The notes beneath the pieces are model-generated. The model saw only the letters and a program-made list of their open reading frames with translations. It did not search any database and was not told where the DNA came from. A stretch of 64,000 nucleotides of DNA from Oceanobacillus alkalisoli (lineage in GTDB: Bacteria > Bacillota > Bacilli > Bacillales > Amphibacillaceae). Location of the stretch: NCBI RefSeq assembly GCF_021556485.1, contig NZ_JAKGBW010000007.1, forward strand, positions 1 to 64,000, given 5' to 3'. Positions 24,831 through 33,340 of the stretch are shown here, in pieces (the stretch's first letter is position 1; the number at the start of each line of letters is the position of its first letter). A program made the translations under genes and the position numbers.

Positions 24831-25886
24831 TTGGCTACTTATCCAAACATTTCTGAGACGAAAAACTTAATTAAGCAACTTGTTTCGATTCCAAGTCCAT
24901 CTGGGAATACTGATAACGTAATTTCCTTTATTGAAGATGTTTTGAATGACTTACAGATTGAACATAAGCGAAATAAAAAAGGTGGATTAATAGCGACAAT
25001 TCCGGGCGAAAATGAAAAGGAGCATCGTATGCTTACTGCCCATGTTGACACGTTAGGTGCGATGGTGAAAGAAATTAAGCGTGACGGTCGGCTCCGTTTA
25101 GATTTAATTGGCGGTTTTACGTATCACTCGATTGATGGAGAGTATTGTGAAATTGAAACGTCTGCTGGGACAATCTTCACTGGGACGATTTTACATCATG
25201 AGACATCTGTACACGTCTATAAAAATGCGCGGGACGCTAAACGTAATCAAGAAAATATGGAAGTGCGGATTGATGCCAAGGTAGAAAACGCAGAAGACGT
25301 GCGGGCGCTTGGCATTGAGGTAGGAGATTTTGTTTCATTTGATCCTCGGGTTGAAATAACGGAGAATGGTTTCATTAAGTCACGTCACTTGGACGATAAA
25401 GCAAGTGTTGCGATGCTTATTCAGTTAATGAAACGAATCAAAGATGAAAAACTTAGTCTTCCTTATACAACTCATTTTCTGATTTCCAATAATGAAGAAA
25501 TCGGTTATGGAGGAAATTCCAATATTCCACCGGAGACGGTCGAATATTTAGCAGTTGATATGGGGGCAATGGGAGACGGTCAATCAACGGATGAGTACAC
25601 GGTTTCTATCTGTGTGAAAGATGCCAGCGGCCCGTACCATTATGGGCTGCGCAAGAATTTAACTGCATTAGCTGAAGAAAATCATATCGGCTATAAGCTC
25701 GATATTTATCCCTATTATGGATCTGATGCATCGGCAGCAATCCGGAGCGGACACGATATCATCCATGGCCTCATCGGCCCGGGGATCGACGCCTCCCACG
25801 CATACGAACGCACCCATGAAGACTCCCTGAAAAATACCGAACAATTACTCTACCACTATATCCAAACCAAACAAGTGGACATATAA
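24831..25886 (+). CDS. M42 family metallopeptidase (aminopeptidase/endoglucanase-like)
   Basis: About 351 aa with the M42/M20 zinc residues: His in TAHVDTLGAM, Asp in SRHLDDKAS, Glu pair in SNNEEIGYGG, Asp in AVDMGAMGDG, and a late His in IDASHAYERTH. These co-catalytic metal peptidases trim peptides in the cytoplasm. Start is uncertain: GAGGAG at 24818 is 7 bases before TTG 24831 but only one before ATG 24825; GTG 24816 is also possible. The 3' end meets a dispersed repeat. Confidence 0.9.
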   Translation: MATYPNISETKNLIKQLVSIPSPSGNTDNVISFIEDVLNDLQIEHKRNKKGGLIATIPGENEKEHRMLTAHVDTLGAMVKEIKRDGRLRLDLIGGFTYHSIDGEYCEIETSAGTIFTGTILHHETSVHVYKNARDAKRNQENMEVRIDAKVENAEDVRALGIEVGDFVSFDPRVEITENGFIKSRHLDDKASVAMLIQLMKRIKDEKLSLPYTTHFLISNNEEIGYGGNSNIPPETVEYLAVDMGAMGDGQSTDEYTVSICVKDASGPYHYGLRKNLTALAEENHIGYKLDIYPYYGSDASAAIRSGHDIIHGLIGPGIDASHAYERTHEDSLKNTEQLLYHYIQTKQVDI

Positions 25887-25888
25887 CC

Positions 25889-25949
25889 GGGACACGAGGG
25901 TCAGAGCATTTGTCCCAGTGGGACATTGGGGACGGAGGCATTGTCCCAT
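25889..25949. repeat. GGGACA-type dispersed repeat, copy 4
   Basis: Contains GGGACACGAGGGTCAGAGCA, TTGTCCCAGTGGGACATTGG and CATTGTCCC. It starts 2 bp after the M42 stop codon and fills most of the gap to the next gene. Confidence 0.7.
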
Positions 25950-25982
25950 TTCATGTTCGAATAAGGAAAGTAGGTATAAAAG

Positions 25983-26969
25983 ATGAAATTAAGTATTCTT
26001 GATCAAGTCCCTATTCCGAATGGCAAAACTGCAAAAGAAGCACTGGAAGCGACCATCGATCTCGCTGTTGCGGCGGACAAGTTAGGGTTTCACCGCTATT
26101 GGATTGCCGAGCACCATGACTTCACAGGATTAGCAAGCCCTGCACCAGATATCATCCTTGGTATTATCGGTTCAAAAACGCAGCGCATTCGCATCGGTTC
26201 CGGCGCAGTTCTTTTACCAAACTATAAACCATACCAGATTGCGGAGAGGTATAATTTGCTCGCCACGCTATATCCGGGAAGAGTTGACCTTGGACTTGGA
26301 CGTGCGCCGGGTGGGTCAGCGGAAGCATCAATCGCGCTTGTAGATAATTTTCTTGAGCAGGTGAAAAACTATCCAGAAAAACTGGATGAATTACTCCATT
26401 TCTTGAACCGTGATTTTCCTGAAGAACATCTTTTTTCCAAGGTTTCCGCCCGACCCGTTCCGAAAGAGCAACCAGTTCCATGGCTACTTGGCACGAGTAA
26501 GAAAAGTGCCGTGTTGGCGCTCGAGAAAGGTTTGCCCTATGTGTTTGGTGATTTTATGAGTGAAGCAGATGGCGCATCAATTGTGCGGGGTTATTTTGAA
26601 AATTTTCAAGAAGGAGAGCCACAAGCAATTGTTACGGTGAATGTTATTTGTGCGGAGACGACAGAGGAGGCGGAAAGGCTTGCGAAAAGCAATCAAGTTT
26701 GGAAATTGATGCAGGCTAAAGGAGAGGGGAATGGAAAAGTACCTTCCATCCTTGATGTAAATGAATATACATTTACAGATGAAGACCTCGAATCTTTACA
26801 TCAATCGGATTACCGTCAAATCAACGGAACGCCGGATACAATCCGGAAATCGCTTGAGTCACTACGTGAAGAATATGGGACGGACGAGTTTATGATTCTT
26901 ACAATCACCCATGATTTTGCCGCCCGTAAAAAATCATATGAATTGATTGCACGCGAATTTGGATTATAA
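25983..26969 (+). CDS. luciferase-like (LLM class) flavin-dependent oxidoreductase
   Basis: 328 aa with LLM hallmarks: LSILDQVPIPNG, RYWIAEHHD near residue 40, IRIGSGAVLLPNY and the DLGLGRAPGG loop. It is close to the YwcH/YtmO-type subgroup of Bacillus, which uses reduced flavin; the substrate is unknown. GGAAAG is 13 bases before the ATG. A broken LLM gene of another subgroup lies at 11907. Confidence 0.9.
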   Translation: MKLSILDQVPIPNGKTAKEALEATIDLAVAADKLGFHRYWIAEHHDFTGLASPAPDIILGIIGSKTQRIRIGSGAVLLPNYKPYQIAERYNLLATLYPGRVDLGLGRAPGGSAEASIALVDNFLEQVKNYPEKLDELLHFLNRDFPEEHLFSKVSARPVPKEQPVPWLLGTSKKSAVLALEKGLPYVFGDFMSEADGASIVRGYFENFQEGEPQAIVTVNVICAETTEEAERLAKSNQVWKLMQAKGEGNGKVPSILDVNEYTFTDEDLESLHQSDYRQINGTPDTIRKSLESLREEYGTDEFMILTITHDFAARKKSYELIAREFGL

Positions 26970-27065
26970 CTTCTAAGTTCAAGATAGTTTGCATATTTCT
27001 ATAGTATATAGAATGCTTGGACAAGCAGGGGTACTCTAAATCCATTTAAAAACCAGGAGGTAGGC

Positions 27066-27671
27066 ATGCAAAGCTGGGTCACATATATAATGGAGAAATT
27101 CGGCTATCTAGGCATATTTCTCATGATGACGTTAGAAAATTTATTTCCGCCCATCCCTTCTGAGATTGTTCTTCCATTTGGAGGGTTCATGACTACATAT
27201 ACGAGCTTGACGGTAATTGGGGTCATGATAGCAGCGACATTAGGTTCGGTTATCGGTGCGATGATATTATATAGCATCGGCCTCCTGATTGACGTGGAAC
27301 GCTTGGAGAGGATTGTCGAACGCTACGGCCATATTCTTCGGATTGAAAAAGCAGATATCCATAAAGCAGACGCTTGGTTCGATAAATTTGGATATTGGAC
27401 GGTGTTTTTCTGTCGGATGGTACCGCTCATTCGCAGTCTTATCTCTATTCCGGCCGGGATGTCAAATATGAAATTCTCTGTATTTCTCCTCTTAACGATG
27501 CTAGGAACATTGATTTGGAATGCAATCCTTGTATCAGTTGGTGTCCTCCTAGGTGAGAACTGGGAATCCATTTTAGTATTTATGGACGTGTATTCGATAA
27601 TTGTTTATTTGCTTCTTGGAGTTGGGCTCATCTTGGTGGCATATTTATATATAAAGAAAAGAAGAAAATAA
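27066..27671 (+). CDS. DedA family membrane protein
   Basis: 201 aa with the DedA motifs ENLFPPIPSEIVLPFGG and FFCRMVPLIRSLISIPAG, and four to five hydrophobic segments. Members include undecaprenyl-phosphate and phosphatidylethanolamine flippases, needed for envelope upkeep. CAGGAGG is 5-6 bases before the ATG. Followed by a terminator. Its position upstream of the Lia stress operon may be coincidental. Confidence 0.92.
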   Translation: MQSWVTYIMEKFGYLGIFLMMTLENLFPPIPSEIVLPFGGFMTTYTSLTVIGVMIAATLGSVIGAMILYSIGLLIDVERLERIVERYGHILRIEKADIHKADAWFDKFGYWTVFFCRMVPLIRSLISIPAGMSNMKFSVFLLLTMLGTLIWNAILVSVGVLLGENWESILVFMDVYSIIVYLLLGVGLILVAYLYIKKRRK

Positions 27672-27701
27672 AAAGGAATGGCGCTATGCCGTTCTTTTTT
27701 T
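27671..27701 (+). terminator. terminator of the DedA gene
   Basis: An imperfect stem AAGGAATGGC / GCCGTTCTT and a run of seven T after it. Confidence 0.65.
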
Positions 27702-27727
27702 ATGCACTTTTTTAGGTTCGTATAGCT

Positions 27728-27790
27728 GGGACATTTACACTGACCCCATGTTTCGGACGCAGTGGGACAAACACTCTGACCCTACGCTCC
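27728..27790. repeat. GGGACA-type dispersed repeat, copy 5
   Basis: GGGACATTTACACTGACCCC followed by GTGGGACAAACACTCTGACC; two half copies in tandem in the gap before liaI. Confidence 0.65.
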
Positions 27791-27797
27791 ACTTGGT

Positions 27798-27843
27798 CTT
27801 AGTCAAAATACGTCTGGGGGCTTAGTTGAATTTATGTCTGGGG
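27798..27843 (+). promoter_or_regulatory. tandem 23 bp repeats, candidate LiaR operator
   Basis: CTTAGTCAAAATACGTCTGG (27798-27817, continuing GG) and CTTAGTTGAATTTATGTCTG (27821-27840, continuing GGG) are direct repeats. They sit 64-109 bp before liaI, where an autoregulated response regulator would bind. No clear -35/-10 pair is seen after them. Confidence 0.5.
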
Positions 27844-27906
27844 CCGATTATCAGGTTTTGGTTTTCACGGTAAGATGGAATCAAGATCAAGAAAGGAGGC
27901 TGTCAC

Positions 27907-28251
27907 ATGAAGAAATTTTTACTCTTTATTGGAGGTTTAATTGCATTTTTCGTGTTGCTTGCCAATATTGGACCAATGATTATTTTAGGGTTGAGTCTCT
28001 GGTTGTTGTATATTGTGTTTAAAAAGTTTGTTACAAGTGACAGGGTAGCAGCTAAGATCGGCTGGATTGTTGTTGGATTGCTCGTGTTAAGCATCAGCTT
28101 GTCGAACATCTACGCAATTATCGGTGTCGCAGCTGTTTATGTATTGTATCTGATTTATAAAAGCTGGAAGGAAGAACCGGTTGTCCACACCATGGAGGAT
28201 GACGATCCATTTACGAATTTTGAACGTGAATGGGCAGACTTAAACCGCTAA
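27907..28251 (+). CDS. liaI: LiaI-like membrane protein
   Basis: 114 aa with three hydrophobic segments (about 4-22, 24-40 and 55-85) and an acidic tail EDDDPFTNFEREWADL. Position as first gene before a PspA homologue matches LiaI, the membrane anchor that positions LiaH in B. subtilis. Sequence similarity to LiaI is modest, so the name rests partly on synteny. AAAGGAGG is 8 bases before the ATG. Confidence 0.7.
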   Translation: MKKFLLFIGGLIAFFVLLANIGPMIILGLSLWLLYIVFKKFVTSDRVAAKIGWIVVGLLVLSISLSNIYAIIGVAAVYVLYLIYKSWKEEPVVHTMEDDDPFTNFEREWADLNR

Positions 28252-28276
28252 ATCTAATAAAAGGAGAGAATGTGTT

Positions 28277-28915
28277 ATGACAACAAATATTTTTACACGT
28301 ATCATGGATAATATTTCTGCAGACTTGCATCATTTAATGGATAAGAAAGAGGAAAAGAACCCAGTTGCTGCTTTAAATCAATATTTACGTCAAAGCGAGC
28401 AGGAAAAAGAAAAGGTTCGAAAAATGATTGAACGTCAGTATAAGTTAAAGGATGAGTTTTCCCGCGAATATTTAAAAGCTCAAGACTTGGCAGACAAACG
28501 GAAGAAACAAGCCGAAATTGCGGAGAAAGCCGGCGAAACCGATTTATATGAATTTGCGGTGAAAGAGTATGAAGAATATGAAAAGCGAGCTGCCCGCTTA
28601 AAACAAAGCAGGGAAGAAACAATTGAACAGCTTATTGCACTTGAGAATAAATATGAAGAAATGAAACACCGCTTGAAAGATATGCATATGCGCCGGATGG
28701 AATTAATGGGAAGAGAAAATATTGCAAGAGCAAATCAACAAATGAACCAAGTTATTGATGATGTATCCGATAAACCATTTGCGAAATTCGCTGAACTCGA
28801 GCAATACATCGAGAATTTGGAGTACAAGGTGAATAGTTCCTATTATAAGAGCACATTCGACAGTAAGATTGCTAAACTGGAAAAAGAATTACAAGGAAAA
28901 GAAAATGCACAATAA
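28277..28915 (+). CDS. liaH: LiaH, PspA/IM30 family phage-shock protein
   Basis: 212 aa, almost wholly alpha-helical coiled coil (about 25-160), as expected for PspA/IM30/LiaH. It begins with an amphipathic TNIFTRIMDNISADL helix. LiaH forms large rings that support the membrane when cell-wall antibiotics act on lipid II. It lies 26 bp after liaI with AAAGGAGAG before the ATG. Confidence 0.92.
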   Translation: MTTNIFTRIMDNISADLHHLMDKKEEKNPVAALNQYLRQSEQEKEKVRKMIERQYKLKDEFSREYLKAQDLADKRKKQAEIAEKAGETDLYEFAVKEYEEYEKRAARLKQSREETIEQLIALENKYEEMKHRLKDMHMRRMELMGRENIARANQQMNQVIDDVSDKPFAKFAELEQYIENLEYKVNSSYYKSTFDSKIAKLEKELQGKENAQ

Positions 28916-29006
28916 GATGCGATAACGATCAAGGAAAATGATATACTAAGTAGGCGTAGATGATCTCTGCGCCTTAAACTATTGAAATTAAAGGAGGGGG
29001 ACTTTC

Positions 29007-29735
29007 ATGTTCAAGCAAATACCGACAAAATCATATAACTGGATTCTGATTATTGGTATCCTCCTTCTTGTGGCTGAATTTGTATTTTCCTTTGGAGGGA
29101 CAATTATACCTGCCATTATTTGCGGATTTTTTGTTTACGTCAGCTGGAAGAGCTTTGACACCCTCTGGGGAAAAATTGTTTTTTGGCTTAGTCTCATTGG
29201 TTTAATCTTTTCGATACTTAGTCTGATGGCAGTAAGATTCCTTATTATCGCAGCAATTGTTATTTTTGCGATGAGATACTATGATTCCACGAAAAGAACG
29301 GATCGGGTCTATCCGAAACTGCCGGATGCAGATGCACTGAAGGAACCGCTTAGTCGTGTGGAACCATTATTTAATCACACAGCATTTGATGATCAATTCA
29401 CAGAAGAAACCGCTTATCAGTGGAAGGACGTGAATATACACGGACTGTTTGGTGACAAGGTGATCGATTTAAGTAACACGGTTATTCCTGACGATACGGC
29501 GATAATTTCGATTCGCCACGGGTTAGGAAATATTGAAATATATGTACCTTATGAAGTGGAAGTGAGCATCCATCATAGTGCTGTTTTCGGCAATGCTCTT
29601 ATATTCCACGAAAGTCATGAAAAACTGTTTAATAAATCGATTTTTTATCAAACAGCGGGTTATGATACGGCAACAACAAGAGTTAAAGTCGTCACCTCGT
29701 TATTTTCTGGAGATATTGAGGTGAAGCGCATATGA
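29007..29735 (+). CDS. liaF: LiaF, inhibitor of the LiaRS two-component system
   Basis: 242 aa: four hydrophobic segments in the first 95 residues, then a soluble domain (DVNIHGLFGDKVIDLSNTVIP) typical of LiaF/YvqF C-terminal domains. LiaF keeps the LiaS kinase quiet without stress. AAAGGAGGGGG precedes the ATG. Its stop overlaps the liaS start by four bases (ATGA). LiaG, between LiaH and LiaF in B. subtilis, is absent. Confidence 0.92.
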   Translation: MFKQIPTKSYNWILIIGILLLVAEFVFSFGGTIIPAIICGFFVYVSWKSFDTLWGKIVFWLSLIGLIFSILSLMAVRFLIIAAIVIFAMRYYDSTKRTDRVYPKLPDADALKEPLSRVEPLFNHTAFDDQFTEETAYQWKDVNIHGLFGDKVIDLSNTVIPDDTAIISIRHGLGNIEIYVPYEVEVSIHHSAVFGNALIFHESHEKLFNKSIFYQTAGYDTATTRVKVVTSLFSGDIEVKRI

Positions 29736-30808
29736 GTACGATTATCCGCCATATTCTTACCGGAATCCTATTTAGTATTTTACTGACAGTGGCCATAATT
29801 ACGCTTTTATTCACTGTATTCTCGCTGGGTAGTTATACAGTTTTATGGGAAACGGAGATTGGCAATGTTTCATTTTTAATCTGGCTAGCCGGTTTCGTAT
29901 TGGTAGGAGGGACGATTTTTGGGATATCGACCGGTTGGTATTGGAGACAACGGCTGCATCGGATTGAACGGAAGCTTGATCGGTTAAGTAAAGGCCAACG
30001 ACTTGATGAGGAAAAAGAACCATATCATGAATTGAAAGCAATTGAAAAACGCTTAGAACTCATTCAATCCCGTATCGACCAACAGACGGAAAATGCGCAA
30101 AAAATTGCAACGGAGCGGGCAGAAGAACGAGAAAAGAGTTTACAAGAGATCGTTGTCCAAGAAAGAAACCGGCTTGCCCGGGAGTTACATGATTCTGTCA
30201 GTCAACAGCTTTTTGCCGCGTCAATGATGATCTCAGCAATAAACTTGCAAAACTTCCCTGAAAACGACGAAATGAAAAGGAAATTGCAACTCGTGGAGAA
30301 AATGCTGCAGCAATCTCAGCTTGAAATGCGGGCACTTCTACTACATCTGCGCCCGGTTGCATTAAAAGGGAAAACCCTTGTTCAAGGGGTGGAAGAATTA
30401 CTTGTCGAAATGCAGCAGAAAGTTTCTATGGATATAACATGGACAGCAGAAGAACTTGCCGTTGATAAAGGAATTGAAGATCAGCTCTTTCGAATTATTC
30501 AAGAAGCAATGTCGAATACGCTGCGCCATGCGAGAGCTACAAGTTTTCATGTACTCCTGATTAAACGAGATGAAACGGTAATTTTGCGTATTTCAGATGA
30601 TGGGATAGGTTTCGATATGGAACAGGTGCATACTGGTTCTTATGGACTCCATAATATGCGGGAACGAGCATATGAAATTGGTGGTACGTTCAAAATTGTC
30701 AGTTTACCAAATCAAGGTACGAAGCTTGAAGTAAAAGTTCCACTGCCTGCAGTGGCGAGTCAAGAAGAAAGAGTATCCGTTAGGAAAGAAAGTGAGGAAG
30801 AACGATGA
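29732..30808 (+). CDS. liaS: LiaS sensor histidine kinase
   Basis: 358 aa with two membrane helices (about 10-30 and 45-70) separated by a short outside loop, a HAMP-like linker, a HisKA_3 domain ([16 protein letters not shown], phosphoacceptor His153) and a HATPase domain (ISDDGIGFD and [12 protein letters not shown]). A short-loop intramembrane-sensing kinase, as LiaS is. Overlaps liaF and liaR by four bases each. Confidence 0.95.
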   Translation: MSTIIRHILTGILFSILLTVAIITLLFTVFSLGSYTVLWETEIGNVSFLIWLAGFVLVGGTIFGISTGWYWRQRLHRIERKLDRLSKGQRLDEEKEPYHELKAIEKRLELIQSRIDQQTENAQKIATERAEEREKSLQEIVVQERNRLARELHDSVSQQLFAASMMISAINLQNFPENDEMKRKLQLVEKMLQQSQLEMRALLLHLRPVALKGKTLVQGVEELLVEMQQKVSMDITWTAEELAVDKGIEDQLFRIIQEAMSNTLRHARATSFHVLLIKRDETVILRISDDGIGFDMEQVHTGSYGLHNMRERAYEIGGTFKIVSLPNQGTKLEVKVPLPAVASQEERVSVRKESEEER

Positions 30809-31434
30809 TAACAGTATTATTTGCCGATGATCACGAAATGGTGCGAATTGGTGTAGCATCTTACCTGTCTGCGCAACCGGATATTGAAGTGGTAGCAGAA
30901 GCGGACGACGGGGAACCGGCTGTCAAGCTAGCACTGGAGCTGAAACCTGATATCATTTTAATGGACTTGGTGATGAAGCGGATGGATGGAATTGAAGCAA
31001 CAAAGCAAATCCTTGCCGAGTGGCCAGAAGCGAAGATTATCATCGTTACAAGCTTCCTCGATGATGAAAAAGTATACCCCGCTCTCGAAGCAGGTGCAAA
31101 AAGCTACTTGCTGAAAACTTCAAAAGCGGACAAAATAGCTGACGCAATCCGTTCGACTCACGCGGGCCAATCGATTCTGGAACCAGAAGTAACAGGGAAA
31201 TTAATGAACAAGATGCGCAGTCCACAAGAAGAAGCACTGCATGAGCAATTGACAGAACGAGAAAGAGAAGTATTACTTCTTCTTGCAGCCGGAAAAACGA
31301 ATCAAGAAATTGCTGAAGAATTATTTATTGCAACGAAGACCGTGAAAGTTCACGTCAGTAATATTTTGGCGAAATTGGAAGTACAAGATCGAACTCAGGC
31401 AGTGATTTATGCATTCCAGCACAATCTTGTTTAA
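30805..31434 (+). CDS. liaR: LiaR response regulator
   Basis: 209 aa NarL/FixJ-type regulator: receiver domain with Asp54 in IILMDLVMK and Lys in SYLLKTSKA, and a LuxR-type helix-turn-helix ([20 protein letters not shown], then [12 protein letters not shown]). Phosphorylated LiaR should activate liaI, probably through the tandem repeats at 27798. Followed by a MITE-like element rather than an obvious terminator. Confidence 0.95.
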   Translation: MITVLFADDHEMVRIGVASYLSAQPDIEVVAEADDGEPAVKLALELKPDIILMDLVMKRMDGIEATKQILAEWPEAKIIIVTSFLDDEKVYPALEAGAKSYLLKTSKADKIADAIRSTHAGQSILEPEVTGKLMNKMRSPQEEALHEQLTEREREVLLLLAAGKTNQEIAEELFIATKTVKVHVSNILAKLEVQDRTQAVIYAFQHNLV

Positions 31435-31455
31435 TTTTTAAATAATACTTATTTT

Positions 31456-31571
31456 AATGAATTTCATAATACGTATTTAATGCTTCACCATCACCATATG
31501 TAGTTGAGTTAGTTCGTTCCCAACTACATATGGTGATGGAAAAGCCGACTTTGGTAATTATGAAATTCATT
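31456..31571. mobile_element. MITE-like element, copy C
   Basis: 116 bp, same orientation as copy A, terminal repeats AATGAATTTCATAAT, central dyad CACCATATGTAGTTG / CAACTACATATGGTG. It lies between liaR and the cwlO promoter and may supply a hairpin at the end of the lia message. Confidence 0.85.
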
Positions 31572-31675
31572 CATTTCTGTTCTAGTAAAAATAAGTCTAA
31601 ACATGTAGTATTCCCAAGGAGTATTGCGTGTTTTTTGCTTTTTAGGAAATATTTTGTCATTAATTGAAACATAAT

Positions 31676-31692
31676 TGTAATATAACGATAAC
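31676..31692 (+). promoter_or_regulatory. possible WalR box upstream of cwlO
   Basis: TGTAATATAACGATAAC fits the WalR pattern TGTWAH-N5-TGTWAH with two mismatches in the second half. WalR controls cwlO in B. subtilis. 142 bp before the start codon. Confidence 0.35.
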
Positions 31693-31833
31693 ACGACTGC
31701 AATTTTTCGGTGTTACAATACCATTGGAATTGAAAATAATACATAATATAAATTTATGACACGAATTTGCAGGCGGCTTTCACGAACATACATAAAAAGA
31801 TGCAATAGTAGTGAGGAAGTGGGGAGCGAGAAA

Positions 31834-33129
31834 TTGAAGAAGACCTTAGTGACGATGGCTACTGTAACAGTGGTCGGTTTAAGCAGTGTGTTTTTTACTG
31901 ATCATGCATCAGCAGAATCAATTGATGACTTGAAGGACAAACAAACGCAAATTCAAGATGAAAGAGAAACGATTAAAGCTAACCTATCTGACGCAGAAGC
32001 GGAGATTGCTGATTTATTAATAGACCTAGATAAATTGAACGATGAAATTGACCGCGTGAATAAAGCGCTTGACGAAAACAAAGCAACAATGGTGAAAAAT
32101 GAAAAATCCATTACGGAAACAGAAGAACGAGTGGACGAGCTCGAAGCAGAAATCAAAGAACTTGAAGAAGCGATTGAAAAACGCTTCGACATTTTAAAAG
32201 AACGTGCAGTAGCTTACCAAAAGAATGGTGGTAACATTTCTTATCTGGAAGTGTTATTCGGCTCGCAAAACTTCATGGATTTCATCAGCCGTGTAAGTGC
32301 AATTAACAAAATTACCGATTCTGATGCCGAATTAATGGAACAAATCGACGCGGATAAAGTTCAAGTCGAAGAGAAACAAGAAGAGGTAATTGCAAAGCTT
32401 GATGAATTAAAAGAAATGCGTGTAGAGCTTGAAGGAATGGAGAAAACAATCAAGTCTCAACAAGCGCAAAATAAAGATAAAAAAGCAAAAATTAAAGATA
32501 AAGAAGCTGCACTCGTTGCAAAAGTAGAAGATCTTGAAGTAAAAGACAGTGAGCTAGCTTCTCTTGAAAGAGATGTAAGACAAAACATTGATGAATTAAC
32601 ACAACCTGCACCTGAAGTGCGCGTTGCAAGTAATGACACAAATGCAGGCAGCTCAAAAAATAATAATTCTACCAGCAATAAATCAACTAACAATAACTTA
32701 TCAACAGTTTCAAAAGAAGAGTCGAAGTCAAACAATTCATCTTCTTCTCGACCAGCAGCATCCGGTGGTATTCAGACTGCAATGAACGCTGGATTCGCTC
32801 ACCTCGGCACTCCATATGTATGGGGAGGTAAAGGACCAGGCGGGTTTGACTGTTCTGGATTCGTATCTTGGGCATTCGGCCAAGGCGGGATTTCCGTACC
32901 GTCAAGCACTGGAGGACTAGCAGGAGTTGGTACGAAAGTTTCTGCAAGTAACATGCAACCAGGAGACATCGTGTTCTTCAATACTTATAAAACAAACGGT
33001 CACGTAGGTATATACCTTGGTGGCGGTAAGTTTATCGGTGCACAGAACTCTACAGGTCTTGCAGTAGCAGACATGTCTAGCGGGTACTGGGCAGACAAGT
33101 TTAACGGCCATGTGCGCAGCGTAAGATAA
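31834..33129 (+). CDS. cwlO: CwlO-type peptidoglycan DL-endopeptidase (NlpC/P60)
   Basis: 431 aa from TTG 31834 (GGGGAG about 8 bases upstream), beginning with a signal peptide cut after HASA. Residues 30-250 form the long coiled coil typical of PcsB/CwlO proteins. A Ser/Asn-rich linker (about 275-305) leads to the NlpC/P60 domain, with catalytic Cys340 in GGFDCSGFVSW and His390 in NGHVGIYLG. These enzymes cut wall peptides to allow growth and are switched on by FtsEX. The open frame extends 26 codons upstream, but without a signal-peptide fit. Confidence 0.93.
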   Translation: MKKTLVTMATVTVVGLSSVFFTDHASAESIDDLKDKQTQIQDERETIKANLSDAEAEIADLLIDLDKLNDEIDRVNKALDENKATMVKNEKSITETEERVDELEAEIKELEEAIEKRFDILKERAVAYQKNGGNISYLEVLFGSQNFMDFISRVSAINKITDSDAELMEQIDADKVQVEEKQEEVIAKLDELKEMRVELEGMEKTIKSQQAQNKDKKAKIKDKEAALVAKVEDLEVKDSELASLERDVRQNIDELTQPAPEVRVASNDTNAGSSKNNNSTSNKSTNNNLSTVSKEESKSNNSSSSRPAASGGIQTAMNAGFAHLGTPYVWGGKGPGGFDCSGFVSWAFGQGGISVPSSTGGLAGVGTKVSASNMQPGDIVFFNTYKTNGHVGIYLGGGKFIGAQNSTGLAVADMSSGYWADKFNGHVRSVR

Positions 33130-33144
33130 TAATAAACAATTCAT

Positions 33145-33172
33145 AAAATCCATCCTACAGGGTGGATTTTTT
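33145..33172 (+). terminator. terminator of cwlO
   Basis: AAAATCCATCC and GGGTGGATTTT form a stem followed by T residues. Confidence 0.8.
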
Positions 33173-33297
33173 CGTGTTTTTATTAAATTTTAAAAAATAA
33201 AATCATCCATATAGACGGGTATGGCTGTATATATTATAATAAAATGGAGCCAATAATACTTAACAATCTCGAAATTAAATGAAATCTATTTGTACTT

Positions 33298-33340
33298 AGG
33301 AGGTGAAGTTCCTATTGCTTATGCATAGGAACACTAATTG
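33298..33340 (+). promoter_or_regulatory. Shine-Dalgarno separated from its TTG start by a hairpin
   Basis: AGGAGGTG (33298-33305) is 35 bases before the TTG at 33338, too far. Between them GTTCCTAT (33308-33315) and ATAGGAAC (33325-33332) form a perfect 8 bp stem. If folded, only about 8 bases separate the Shine-Dalgarno and the TTG. A TAA at 33335 directly before the TTG excludes an earlier in-frame start. Confidence 0.65.
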
